DNA of 64,000 bases from Zychaea mexicana. Lineage: Eukaryota > Mucoromycota > Mucoromycetes > Mucorales > Lichtheimiaceae. The stretch covers positions 186,001-250,000 of the forward strand of contig NW_026516701.1 of the NCBI RefSeq assembly GCF_025766255.1, written 5' to 3'. Position 1 is the stretch's first letter; the number at the start of each line of letters is the position of its first letter. The translations under genes were made by a program, and so were the position numbers. Below the pieces are notes generated by a model. The model was not told where the DNA came from and searched no databases. It was given only the letters and a program-made list of their open reading frames with translations. Positions 22,887 through 34,800 of the stretch are shown here, in pieces.

Positions 22887-25292
22887 ATGCTTTCTGCAGA
22901 AGCGCCCCTTGTCGACACAGCTGTACTTGATTCCAACAATAACGATACTACCATTAATGACACGCCAACTCCTGCACCCGACACCGCGACGAGCAGTCTC
23001 ATTGAGGATGTTACACTGACCATTATAGCCCATCCATACCTTGATGAATTGGCTGACAAAATTCGAAACGAGCCCATTCCTTGGGAGGTATGATAAAAAC
23101 ACTAATCTTTTGCAAACGCGTGTAACTTAACATAGAGTGTGGTTGTTGCTATGGTAACTATACAATAGGGTTATGAACGTGCCGGTTTAATTACAGCAGA
23201 CGAAGTGGCAATGATTCAACATGTCGAAAATAAGTCATCAGAGGAAATCACACACGTCATGTCCGAGGTATGTTTTATTTTCTCTAATGCTTGAAGGTTT
23301 TCGTATCAAAGAAAGTATCAAGGCTCTAAATGTGTGTATATTGTATTGTAAAAAATAAGCACGGACTCTATTATGCGGGTATGTACCTGGATTTGATGCA
23401 TAAACTGGCACGCGTGGACGCAGTTCAAAAGGTGCTGGTCATGATTCAAGACATGCTGAATGGTATACAATATTGATTTGTTTTGTTGTTGTTAGCAGTA
23501 CCAATTATATGCTATTACGAGCGTTTCATTCATTTTTTACAACTATTAAATTTATACAAATTCTAGAACACGATGAAAGGATTGTGCTGTTTCATCAAGC
23601 GTCAGAAGGCCGTCCTGGCTATCCTTTTGCGCCGTTTCACAAGTAAGGAGAAGGAGAAAAGGGGACTGAGGATATAGAGAAAGAAACCATGCAAGGGGTG
23701 GAGCAACCTTTCAAAAGTGACTTTGCTAGCATTGTTCCCCATCAAAGCCCCATAGACCATGTGCACTTGAACTTCACGTGTTTTTGTCTGATTCAATCCA
23801 CCAACATAGGGCCTTGCGTATCAATGATGAATTCATTGGTATCCAATCTAGCAAACTTCTGGCGCTTCTTGTCTGGTAAAAAAGAAACATATCACTCATA
23901 TACATACATTTCAGCTATGTACTAAAACTTCTTCTGTATCGACCTTTGGACAACATATCATGCTACACAGCTCGACCAAGAACCGAGACATCGACATTGA
24001 TGACTTTTTCCGGTGGATGACGTTCCAGCTGCAAAGTCGTAATCCCAGTCTTATCGAGCTGAATATCCAAATTCTTGATGCCTTGTTCCATATACCCGCC
24101 TACCGAAAATCTTTCTGGAATACACTCCACGCCATGGATTCGTAAGTTTTTAAAAGTGGCATTAGAAATAAGAGACGTATGGAATTTCGATATAGGAAGC
24201 TGGCGAAGAACGATACTTATCTCTTACTCTTTTCTTCATGTAAATAGGTTTATCAATGTATTGAAGAAAGGCACTTCAAATCCACAAGTGACGTATGAAG
24301 CTGTTTTTGCTTTATGGCTATTGACATTTGACGAAGAAATTGCCGCAAACTTGAACAGGTAAGAGACTAGCCTGATAAACCAAAGGCAAAGAATTTTCTG
24401 TTGCTGTAATAACATCAGATGACTTGACCATGTATGACGCTGTATAGAAAATACGATGTGATCCCTATGCTGGTCGAAATAGCAAAGTCGGCTGTCAAGG
24501 AAAAGATCATTCGTGTGGTCGTGGCCACGTTCAAGGTACAATCATGAAGGGAAATGGGAAATCTAATATCAGCCTATTAATTGATGCGAGTGGGGCTGAC
24601 AACATAGAACCTTGTGGAGAAAGCACCCAAGGCCAACTTGTCTGCCATGCTGGTAGCCAAACTATTGCCGTTTACTGAGCACTTGCACACAAGAAAATGG
24701 TCGGATCAAGAAGTTGTCAATGACATTGACTTGATTCAGGCCGAGTTGCAAAACAACTTTCAAAGTCTCACGTAAAGTATTATTGACCGGGATGGGTGTG
24801 TATGTCTTATGAGGTGAAGTGGAAGGCTAATGTGTGTGGGTGGGGAGGATGCTTTTAGGACGTTTGAAGTGTATGCCTCGGAACTGGAAACCGGGAAGCT
24901 GGAATGGTCGCCACCGCATCAATCCGAAAATTTCTGGCAAAAAAATGCCGTTCGGTTAAACGAAAATGATCACCAATTACTAAAGTAAAAAAACGAATTC
25001 ACTTTCACACACACACACGCTGCCCCCAAACCTCCCTTTTGACAGCAACATCATTCACGCTCATCTTTGTAGAATGCTCGCTCGTCTGTTGAGCTCGAAC
25101 AAGACCGAGATCCTTGCCATTGCCTGCCATGACGTGGGCCAGTATGCCAAATACGCAGGTGCCGATGGTAAAAAGTACCTCCATGATCTGGGCGCAAAGC
25201 AGCGTGTGATGGAACTGATGACGCATGAAGATCAAGAAGTGCGCTACTATGCATTATCTGCCACGCAGAAATACTTTGCCATGTCATCTTGA
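22887..25292 (+). CDS. VMA13: V-type ATPase subunit H, 11 exons
   Basis: Regulatory subunit of the V1 sector of the vacuolar proton pump; it bridges V1 to Vo, activates ATPase activity in the assembled pump and silences free V1. Exons: 22887-23087, 23169-23267, 23360-23462, 23567-23642, 23810-23875, 23971-24141, 24248-24358, 24448-24535, 24608-24771, 24859-24984, 25073-25292, giving 474 residues (yeast Vma13 has 478). The chain is an all-helical HEAT/armadillo protein; recognisable blocks are WEGYERAGLIT, EGRPGYPFAPFHKAL, RNPSLIELNIQIL, VTYEAVFALWLLTF, FQSLTTFEVYASEL, SPPHQSENFWQKNAVRLNEN and the C-terminal ALACHDVGQYAKY-like IACHDVGQYAKYAGADGKKYLHDLG. The start is the Met after a long A-run. 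For the fifth intron, the acceptor at 23970 keeps the frame, while the nearer CAG at 23914 does not. Confidence 0.95.
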
Positions 25293-25546
25293 GCGAAAAA
25301 TTAAATTCTCCTTTCTTCCTTCATCCACACACACACATACACACACACACTCTCTCTCTCTCTCTCGATTTTTTCCTATTTACGGTGTTATACCAGAAAA
25401 GGGAAGAGTTACCCGACACAAAGAACACAGACACACAAGAATTCCACCAACCACATTTTATATATCACCTCTCTATCCTATAACAAAATACGAATTAAAG
25501 TTTGCTGTACATCTACGAGTGAACAAGCCATCGTCTGCTATATACC

Positions 25547-26430
25547 ATGTCGCCACCATCGCTTCTTCGTGAGGCACAAGGAACGCTCGACGGCATTCGA
25601 GCTACACTGAGTCGCTTACGCAGCATCGAGCATGACGTTTTGTGAGAATATGAATCCTTGTTGATCAGATCAAGCCATAGAGAATAACTACTTGTCATAC
25701 TGACTCATGGAGTTTCTTTTACTTATAAAGATGCTTATACGAACGCTTTACACAAACCATGGTTGTTTGCAGTGGCCATCTCGTACAAGCGCTTGTCCAA
25801 ATCGAGCCTCAGCAGGCTGATCTACACCGTGAGTATGTTGCACAGAGAATAAAGAGAACAAAGCTAAAGTCACCAGCACCCTCCACTACTTTTTAAAGTT
25901 CAACAAGTGATTAAGGTCTTGTTGCAGCAAGAACTCAAGCCGCAACAGTCCACCATGGGACAGCCATTGCCGTCGTCTCGGTCGTTCAGCAGCAACAACA
26001 ACAACGACAACAACAACAAGGCAAGAGTAACACCAACAACAACGACGACAACGGAGAGAAAACACGTTTCGTATGTAGGAGTAGTAGGAGTAGCATAATG
26101 TGATTTGTGTGTCAAGTTTGAAACGGGAAAATAAGGGTGTATTCATCATGCTTACATACTGCATTGATCATTGGCAGTGGTAGTAGTGTGCCCAGCAGGG
26201 TGGAATCGTCGGAACTTTCATTGCAACAGGCTATTGACAAGTACCTTCAGCTTGAGCAACATGTCCGTCAACTGGAATCCGAGGTGGAGTCACTGCAGCG
26301 CTTCCGGGATGAAAACATTGTGTGTTTGGCGCGTATGGCTATCCAGGAACAAGAACGACAACAGGCTGCTGCTGCTGCTGCTGCTGCTGCGAGTACGCCA
26401 AGAAGAAACAATAAAAGTAGTAGTGATTAG
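25547..26430 (+). CDS. Unrecognised small coiled-coil protein, 4 exons
   Basis: Exons 25547-25641, 25773-25828, 25899-26070 and 26178-26430 give 191 residues. All joints keep frame and use good GT-AG sites. I cannot assign a family. Residues 1-60 form an amphipathic helical region (LLREAQGTLDGIRATLSRLR, then HDVFGHLVQALVQIEPQQ). A Ser/Asn/Thr-rich linker follows, then a strong coiled coil of about 60 residues (LQQAIDKYLQLEQHVRQLES and onward) and a tail with nine alanines and a basic end. The architecture suits a subunit of a helical complex, but that is inference. It lies 254 bases after VMA13 on the same strand, with a CA/CT-rich leader. Confidence 0.75.
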
Positions 26431-27512
26431 TTATGCACAAAAAAAAAGGTGCTGCTGCTGATGATGATGACGATGGGCCCGTGCGACGTTGAATAAACAA
26501 AAAAAAAACGCGCGCTTAAAAGCGGTGATTGGTTGTGTGAGGTGGGGTGGACCGGGGAAGAAAGAAAGAAGCGTGATACCATGTTTTTTTTTTTTTTTTG
26601 CTTGGGTCAGGTGATTTGCTCTTTATGTTCAGATGATGCCATGAGGATTAGGAAAGCTTGACGTAATAGAAGAAGCAGCAGTCCAGCACACCTCATTCAC
26701 TGTAAGGTACAACACGTCTTGTTCGTTGTCTTTGTTTGTACCGAGTATCATACGTACCTGTAACAGCCCTCTTGGCGTGCAATGTCGATATGGCTGTAAC
26801 TGCCCGTACCAGCTGCTGCTATATACTCTCCCTCATTAATTGCCCGCCCAAAAAGAACTGATCTGCAACTTCTTGTAACAAGAAAGAGTGGGTTGGGTTG
26901 CATATACGAGATAGAAGAATGATAATCCGGTATGTTTGTTGTTGTTGTTGTTGTTTTAGCAGCAGCGCCCGCATGTACGACCGTCATGATGTGTGTTATG
27001 CAAAAAGGGCTGTGTCAAATGTAACGGTGTTTGGGATACTCTCACGGTCGACCCTCGGCGCAGGGATTCCGCGTAATATGGAATGGATGATGTGGGGAAA
27101 GAAACACACACGCACAGAAAGAGAGCGACAGAAGGGAAAGGGTGCACAGAGGGGGCCAAAGGCAGTTTGGGATCTTTGTTTTCTAGTAGCAGTAGTAGCA
27201 GTAGCAGTCTCTTCCAATGCACCCTCACACAGCTTCCATCATCAAATTATGCAGCACAGAACAGACACTCGCAGCAAAAGAGAATTAAAGTTGTGTGCGG
27301 GGTCGTCCCGCTCTTTTTTATTGCAGCCTACCAACCAGCCAGTCCAACTCATTTTTAAACACATAACACACACACAAGCACACACATACACACGCTTTCT
27401 TTCTTCTTTCTCCTCCTTCCCCCCCTCTCTCTCTTTCTCTCTTTCTTTTCTTTTAGCTCTGCCTTGGTTTTTCTTTTTCCGATCCTTACAGAAACAGAAA
27501 ACGGAGGAGAAC
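26431..27512. other. Intergenic region and CSL leader
   Basis: It contains A- and T-runs, CT-rich tracts at 27395-27470 and GT-rich stretches. The open frame running in from 26898 is in frame with CSL but translates as low-complexity leader, so it is not taken as coding. Confidence 0.45.
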
Positions 27513-30500
27513 ATGACAGAACAGCACCATGGAGAATTAGCAGCGTATTCACGAAAACGCAAGCAAGATGTACACTATGAAGACAACAGCAACAACAACA
27601 ACAACAACTCGTGGTTTGCGACAACGACAGGTCGTGAGAGTCCAAGCCAGTTTCTGGATCAGCTTCATCACTCAACCTCTGCGTCATCCCATGGTCTTGG
27701 CTTCGAGTTTCTTCCTCCTCCTCCTCCTCCTCCTCCTCCTCCTCCTCCTATTAGCACAACCACAACACATCATCATCGTCATGATCAGCACCAATCCGGC
27801 GAATTGGTGAGTACAGCGGCGGCCGATGAATTTATCTCGTATAACGACCATCAACGCCGCCAACAACAACAACAACACGAACAACTTCGCTTGAACGATC
27901 TGCAAAGTATTCATGAGCGCAATCAGCAACAACTGATTCAATCGTGGGTTGGCGGTGGTGGTGGTAATAACAGCAGTGGACGACAACATTCGCCACAAAC
28001 AAGCTTCTCGCCTACAACACCAGCGTTCTTTTCGCCCAGTTTTCTCGAGTCGTTGCAGCATGAAGATGATCCTACAAGTAGACAATTTATGCAGCATCAA
28101 GAGCCGTCCTCGTCGTCCTCCTTGGATGCTTGGCCGCCCGTACCACCACCACAACACCATCATCCTCCCCATCCACAACAACACTCGTACGAGTTCCCTC
28201 CTTCCATGGATTCTATGGTCCGTATTTTGAACAGAGACTATGCTGTTAGCTGCACCAACCACCCGCTGGTGGTAGTCTTTGGAAGATAGTGGGGGTGGGG
28301 TTGAAGTTGTATAGAATTGATGCTCATCATGATGCAAAACATATCGTTATTACAGATGGATCGAGCACGGACCCATAGTCATAGCGAGCCACTCTCCTTG
28401 TTCCACTCTTCATCCACCACATCGATCCTTTCACCGCCTCAATCACCCTCTTCACCGAGTCCATTCATTCGAAGCAACTCATCCTCACTGCGCGCACGTC
28501 CTATTCCCGAAGAGCAAGACGACGACAGTAACAGCAATAATAACGAGTATGGGGGTCGTACTCATCATCCCCACTTGGAGCTACGTAGTCTGAAAGCCGG
28601 CCTTGCAACCGCTCGTATGATGCAAAGCACTGCCAATGCCACTCGACTCAAACCGTTGATTCAAAGTTATTTGCAATCGCCTGACCCAATTGCTGCCGGT
28701 GAGAAAACTGTCATTTTGCTGACGAGCAAAGTGGCACAGAAATCCTATGGAACTGAGAAAAGGTATATTTTTTTTTCTTTTCCTTTTGTACAACTCCCTT
28801 TTTATGTGGGGAAAAAGAGGTATTTATAAAATAGGGTCGATACCTTAGGTTTCTATGTCCCCCACCCACGGCTATTATTATGGGCACGTCGTGGTGGAAA
28901 CCACCGTTCGACGAAAGCGGCGAGTATAGCCCACCTTTGCTGACCGTGTGTATTTCGGGTGAAGCCACGAGCCAGCCGGGCCAGGTGGAATGGTACAACT
29001 CGGCCGGTGCAGCCGTTGGTCAAACGGGCCATCCAAGATCACCCCCTCTGTCATCATCATCCTCCTCTACTGCCTCACCCCGTTTCCGTAGCACTAGCAA
29101 TACTACGAATGGTGTGGCCACTACCGTTGGCAGCAGCAGCAGCAGCGGAAGTGGAGATCCACTTGGCCTGCAAAAACAACAAAGAGCTGATGTGGACTGG
29201 TACCACAACCACGAACAAGATCCCTTGACGGCCGGTCGATGTGTTGCCAAGAACCTGTACATCAATGACGCCGACGAAAAACGCAAACGCGTTGAATGTC
29301 TTGTGCGGATCCAACTCGGCGACGGGTCGCTCCTTGGCACGTTAGCAAGCAAGGGCATCAAAGTGATTAGCAAGCCGAGCAAGAAACGACAGAGTGTGAA
29401 AAACATGGAGCTCTGCATTCATCATGGTACAACGGTTTCCTTGTTTAATCGTATTCGGTCACAAACAGTGAGCACAAAGTATTTGGGTGTCTCATGCGGA
29501 TCCGCATTTGCTGCACCGGGCTATCATGAGAACATCAACAACAACAGCAACAGCAACAGCAGCAGGAATGGCTGTGGCAATAAATCATCGACCCAGGGTG
29601 GTAACGATGCAAGTAATAGCGGAACTTGTTTTGTGGCAAGAACAACAAGCTGGGATCCGTTTGTGATCTGGATCGTGGACACGACGCGTGCACCGGGCGA
29701 TATGGCACAACAGCCAGAGAGCGAGTCTCCAGAAGACTATATCGGCCACAATGTGCATGTGAACAACAATCGCAATGTCAGCTACCCTCCACCGCCGGCC
29801 ATTGCTCTTCGGAACACGACCGACCAGCCGATCGCCATCCATTACAACCAGCATATCGTCCTCCAATGTCTGACCACCGGACTCGTGAGTCCCGTCATGA
29901 TTATCCGCAAAGTCGACAAGGCATCCACTGTGGTGGGCGGTGCACGCGCTCCTATGGACCAAGCCGGTGGCGGTGAATTTGGCGACGAAATGCTTGGAGA
30001 TCCTGTTTCACAACTCCACAAGGTTGCATTGCAAATCGTGCAAGATCCATCTCAGGCTGTACACCATCATCAACAACAACAACAACAACAACAACAACAG
30101 AATAATGGTGGTGGTGGTAGTGGTAGCATGGATCCTTTACTTTCAACTTTATCGTCACCGTCGTCGTCGTCTTTGCCGTCGTTGTCGATGTCAGATGGAT
30201 GGATGTTGCCAAAGAGTCAGCACCCCATCACCTACCTGGCTTGTTTGAACGACATGGTTGGCATGCACAAGACGGTGGAACGACGCAAGCCCGTGTTGGG
30301 ATGGGAAGACATTACGTCGCAAGAAGCGAGTGGTAAGGTTGTGCGCAAACGACGTGTGTCGACGGACCAGATTGGTGACATGGAAAGCATGTTTCGACGA
30401 CGCACGAATACGTTGGATAGCACGAGCGGTCTGTTCAGTCATACAAACAGCAGTAATAATGACGTGTATGAATACGATCATCTCTTCAACCGAGCACGGT

Positions 30501-31180
30501 CCCATTCCATTTCGTCTGGTAGTGGTGCTAGTATTATGCATCATCGACCTACGAGTGCTAGTCGTCGTATGTCGGTTGCAAGCACGAGCAGCACAGGCAG
30601 TGGTGGTAATGGTGGTGGTGGTGTTAATGGTGCCAGTCATCATCATGGTTTGGGTGCATATTGGTCAGAAGATGTAACGGATGCAGCAGTGTGGACGATC
30701 GTTGGAACAGGTAAACAAAAAAAACCATGCCTCTCTCTCTCTCTCTCTTTCTCTCTCTTCTATCTTTTTAATGCTTTCTCTTTTCTTTACGAACCATTAG
30801 ACTGTGCCACATTCAAGTTCTGGGCACCGCAACCTACTGAAGCAACCACCATGACGCCGTTCCCTTCACTCTCGCACTTGTCAATGAGCACCGCAAACAA
30901 CAATGAAGCGACGACGACGACGGCGACGACGACACCACTAATGACACTCCACGGTGAGAATTTCACGCGCGATCTCCAGGTTTGGTTTGCAGATGTCAAA
31001 GCCTCGCATACCGAGTACAGGGGACGCGAGGTGGTCCTGTGCCATGTCCCGCCGCGGCATGAATTGATCGAGTCGGTCCACGTCGAACGTGAGCTCGATG
31101 GAAGTCTGAAGCTGCCCATCTTGCTGGTCAGAGGGGAAGGTGTTATCGTGTACAAGACAAACCATTACCATCGTTTCTAA
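27513..31180 (+). CDS. CSL (CBF1/RBP-J/Su(H)/LAG-1) family transcription factor, 4 exons
   Basis: Nuclear DNA-binding protein of the family that reads GTGRGAA sites; fungi have CSL proteins but no Notch. Exons 27513-28271, 28356-28762, 28849-30710 and 30801-31180 give 1,135 residues. The first donor (28272) is the least certain. Visible: the RHR-N/LAG1 DNA-binding signature KVAQKSYGTEKRFLCPPP at about 375-392, then GTSWWKPPFDESGEYSPP; the beta-trefoil part with AKNLYINDADEKRKRVECLV, HYNQHIVLQCLTTGLVSPV and IRKVDK; WTIVGTDCATFKFWAP; and an IPT/TIG RHR-C domain (LHGENFTRDLQVWFAD). Pro-, His-, Asn- and Gln-rich insertions fill the N-terminal third and interrupt the trefoil (poly-Q near 797). This size and insertion pattern fits the long fungal CSL class (Cbf12-like). 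The last intron is 90 nt, in phase and free of stops, so retention would still give a full protein. Confidence 0.93.
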
Positions 31181-31837
31181 AGACTTTATGCTATCTTCTT
31201 TTCTTAATCGCGCACAACAAAACAACGTCCCTTTGTCTTTTTTTTCTTTTTTCTTCCTTCCCGCTATGTATACACACAACACAGACAACCCGCCAACTCC
31301 ACACACACAAAAATTGATATGCCTTTTTCTTATGCCTCTCTCCACCTCCCACATATACTTTTTTTTTTCTTTTCAGGGCGCTATGAATATAAAGTTTAAT
31401 TGGTGATCTAAAAAAGAGAAATGATTTACTTGTACAATAACAAGCAACAACAAGAAAAAATTTGTACACCAGAACGGAGGAAAAATACAAATGTGGTGAA
31501 GAATGCTTTAAAAAATAAGGTTGGGAGTTCCACAAGGGGAGGGGTGGGGGGCAGAGAGATAGTTTATGAAGAAATGTATGGTTGTATGCATGCAAAAGAA
31601 AGAGAAAAAAAGGGCGGGAAAAGAGGAAGAAGGGGGGGGATATGTATATAATATATGTGATGTGTGTGTGTGTGTGTTTGTTGCTTGTTTGTTTGTTTGT
31701 GTGTATTTAGAGTGTGTGTGAGTGTGTGTGTGTATGCTGTGTGTGTGTGTGTGTGTTGTATATGCAGTATTTCTTTTTGGACGCTTCTTTTCTTTTTGAT
31801 ATGGATGATATATAAAGACACGGGATGGAACGGTTGC
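31181..31837. other. Convergent intergenic region between CSL and phosphodiesterase
   Basis: It carries the 3' regions of two converging genes. Contents are low-complexity: T-runs, A-runs and a GT microsatellite. Confidence 0.5.
31658..31775. repeat. (GT)n-rich microsatellite
   Basis: Interrupted GT/TGTT tract: GT runs separated by TTGTTTGTTTGT and TATT interruptions. It lies in the shared 3' region of the CSL and phosphodiesterase genes. Confidence 0.85.
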
Positions 31838-34800
31838 TCACTGGATATTGCACTGGCAGTAGACTGGATTGGCATCGTCATGTGAAGGCGCCCATTCGTG
31901 ATGGTGATGATGGTGGTGGTGGTGATGGTGCCGATCCATCACTGACTGCGGCTGCTGCTGCTGCTGTTGTTCCAAGGATGGGTGCGGTGGAGAGGGCGGC
32001 GAAAACAACGGAGGTGGAGGAGATGCTTCATGGAACGTTTGCATGGCGACTGCTGTTGCTGCTGCTGCAGCAGTGGGGACTGTCAATCGACTACGAAAGT
32101 CGCCTGCACTGCTACGTCTTCGTGCGGCTGCTGCTGCTGCTGCTGCTTGGGCCCGCGTCGACGTCGTGTCCAAAGAAAGACGTTTGCGAAGGACTTCAAC
32201 GGCCTGTGAATGGTAATCCAAACTATTACTACTCCGGCGTTTACATCCTGCTGTTATTAAGGGGGACCGTACCGGTGAAGACTCGCCATCATGGCCGTCT
32301 CTATCATTATCACCACTGCCAACAACAATAGCAACACCACCTCCACCTCTCGCTCCTCCGTCGGCTGCTGCTGCTGCTGCTAGACTCGCCACGCCAGAAT
32401 CATGATGTGCAGCTGCATGCTTGCGGCTTTCCCATCGCTTAAGATTGTCACGCATGCAATCGACCGTGAATGACATTTCCGGCAGCACTTTGCGCACGCT
32501 ATCAAACAGTTCCAGTGCCACAAAGCGAATGAATCCTATCTGTGAGTCTTCCAGTGCAATCTTGTCTCGGTCGTTCATCGGCAGCACGGGTAAGCCCATG
32601 ACGCGTTCCAAGTCGCCTTGTGAGACCGATTCTTCCACTAGTAATTCGGCCCATTTCTTTGCTCGTAGAAACGGTCGCGTCTGTTTTTTTTTTTAAACAA
32701 ATCGAATGATTTTTTAGTCAAAATAAGATTGATGTTTTGATAAACCAAGAACTTACCACATTACTGATATCGGCACATTTGATGATGGCGCTGCACAAGA
32801 GCAACCGTTCCTTCTCACACGCCTGGTCATCTAAAGCCATCCAGTCCGTACCGGGTTGATGGGCCTGTGCATTGATACGTTCAACGTATTCTGCATTCAG
32901 CGACATGTCGGTGGCAAGAATGCTGGTCACGACAATTTTCCGAAATTCTATAGCAACAACAACAAAAAAAAACAGGGGGGGGGGAAGGGTTAAGTCCATA
33001 TCTCATTTGCTCATTGCGTGGGGGTAACTTTACCTAGGTAATCAGCTGAGCCAGGGCCACCTCCGATCTGGTCAAGACCATGCTTCTTGATGATTTGAAA
33101 CAACGTCATGGAATGGAAGCTTTCGAGCACAGACCGATCATTGTATAGGAGAGCAAGGGGAGCACCCGCGTTAATCTGTCAGGTACAGAAGAAATAATAA
33201 AAAAAAGGGGGGGAGGGAAGGGAACGGGGGAGGAGGAGGTAAACACAAAGGAGGTTGTCAAGATGAATGCCTTTTAGATCCACCACTACAAAGAGTGGCA
33301 CACACACCCACTAAAAAAAAAAATAAAAAAAAAAGGGCGTGGACGTGCGCAACGGATAGACTTACCAAAAACGCGTTATTGACGCCCGGATGAGCGGCAT
33401 CGTGACCTAGAGCAGCAATTAAAAGAGCGAAGATATCTTTGGGACGTAGCAGATCCTGTGGCCGCCGCCGCGGCGAGGAGGAGGGCGGCAGCAGCAGCAG
33501 GCGTGACACGTTGTTTGGAGTCGCGTGATTTGTCCGCATATTGGCGAATGACAGTAGGCCGAGACGGCAGAGAAAGTAGTACAAGCACTGCAACACATCG
33601 ACAGCATGTGCGAAATTATGATATGGATTTCCATCGTGGTAGGCGCCCGAAAGTTCGATGATAAAGTCGTACAACTGGTCTGGAAGCGGTTACGCAATGT
33701 TAATTGTCTGTTCTTTCTCTCACATTGCCCATGTCTACGAGAGTGGTCTCCCATTCTCAAAGGTTGGTCCTACTTACCTTGCGTAATGTTCAAGTGCGCT
33801 AACTCTGGTAGCACCAGAGCTTGTTCGAATATCAGATACGCGCAGTGGATCAGATCGTCGTGGCTAAAGTCAAAGGGATTGAAGTCCCAACTTGAAACCT
33901 TGTGTTGCAGCATAGTGGCACGTTCACTTTATCGAGGTTCCCCCCCCCCAAGAAATAAAAAAACCATAACATAACAAATCCCCCCCTTGATTCCATTAGC
34001 CATCAAATAATAAAGGCGATCTTCTTCCGAGAGCACATACACAAGTTCCCCTTTTCTCTCTCTCTCTCTCTCTCTTGGCCCGCGCTTACCCAGACAATCC
34101 CCGATGGTTTGTACGTGCAGCCACTGGCGGGATGGCGTAAATGTCCATGACTGACTGTGCAAATCTGGTTTGTTTGTTTCGTTAGTATCTATTTCAGAAC
34201 AAAGGGGGGGGGGTGGGCAACCTAACTTTGTAGAAACGAACAATAGGGTCATATTAAAATCTTCATTTAAATTACCGAGTATCTTTGGTGAATATTTCCT
34301 TGATGCGATGCTGAAGACCGTCGTCAGGACAAAGCGTCGAGACATTATCGGGCAATGAGGGGGATGATGGAAGAAAGGTGGATGTTGCTGCTGCTGCTGC
34401 TGCATCACCTTGGTGCATTTTGGAATCGGGTCGGCATCGGTGTAATTTCTAGTCAAAGTTGTATTTGTTGTGAGCAATCTCTAATTGAAAGTAACGAAGC
34501 CGCGCTTCAGGTACATGCATGTATGCTGTATGGAGTGTGTCTCGTGTGGCTTGCCTGCCGTTTGTGGACTCTCCATGTGCTTTTTAGAATGTAGTAACGA
34601 AAGGAAAAACCTACCAGGAACAACGTTTTAATGACATCCAAACGCAAGGGCTTGAGCAAGTAATCTGCAGCGCCCGCATGGATACAGTCCAGCATAAACG
34701 CAGTGTTATCGTCGGATGCGCAGGCTAGTAGTAGTAGTAGTAGTAGTAGCAGCAGCAGCAACAAGAACAAACAATAAGGATCACTCTTGCTTTCTCATTG

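Noticed and set aside
23876..23914. Acceptor CAG at 23914 for the fifth VMA13 intron
   Set aside because: It puts the following exon out of frame with the SRNPSLIELNIQ block; the acceptor at 23970 keeps frame.
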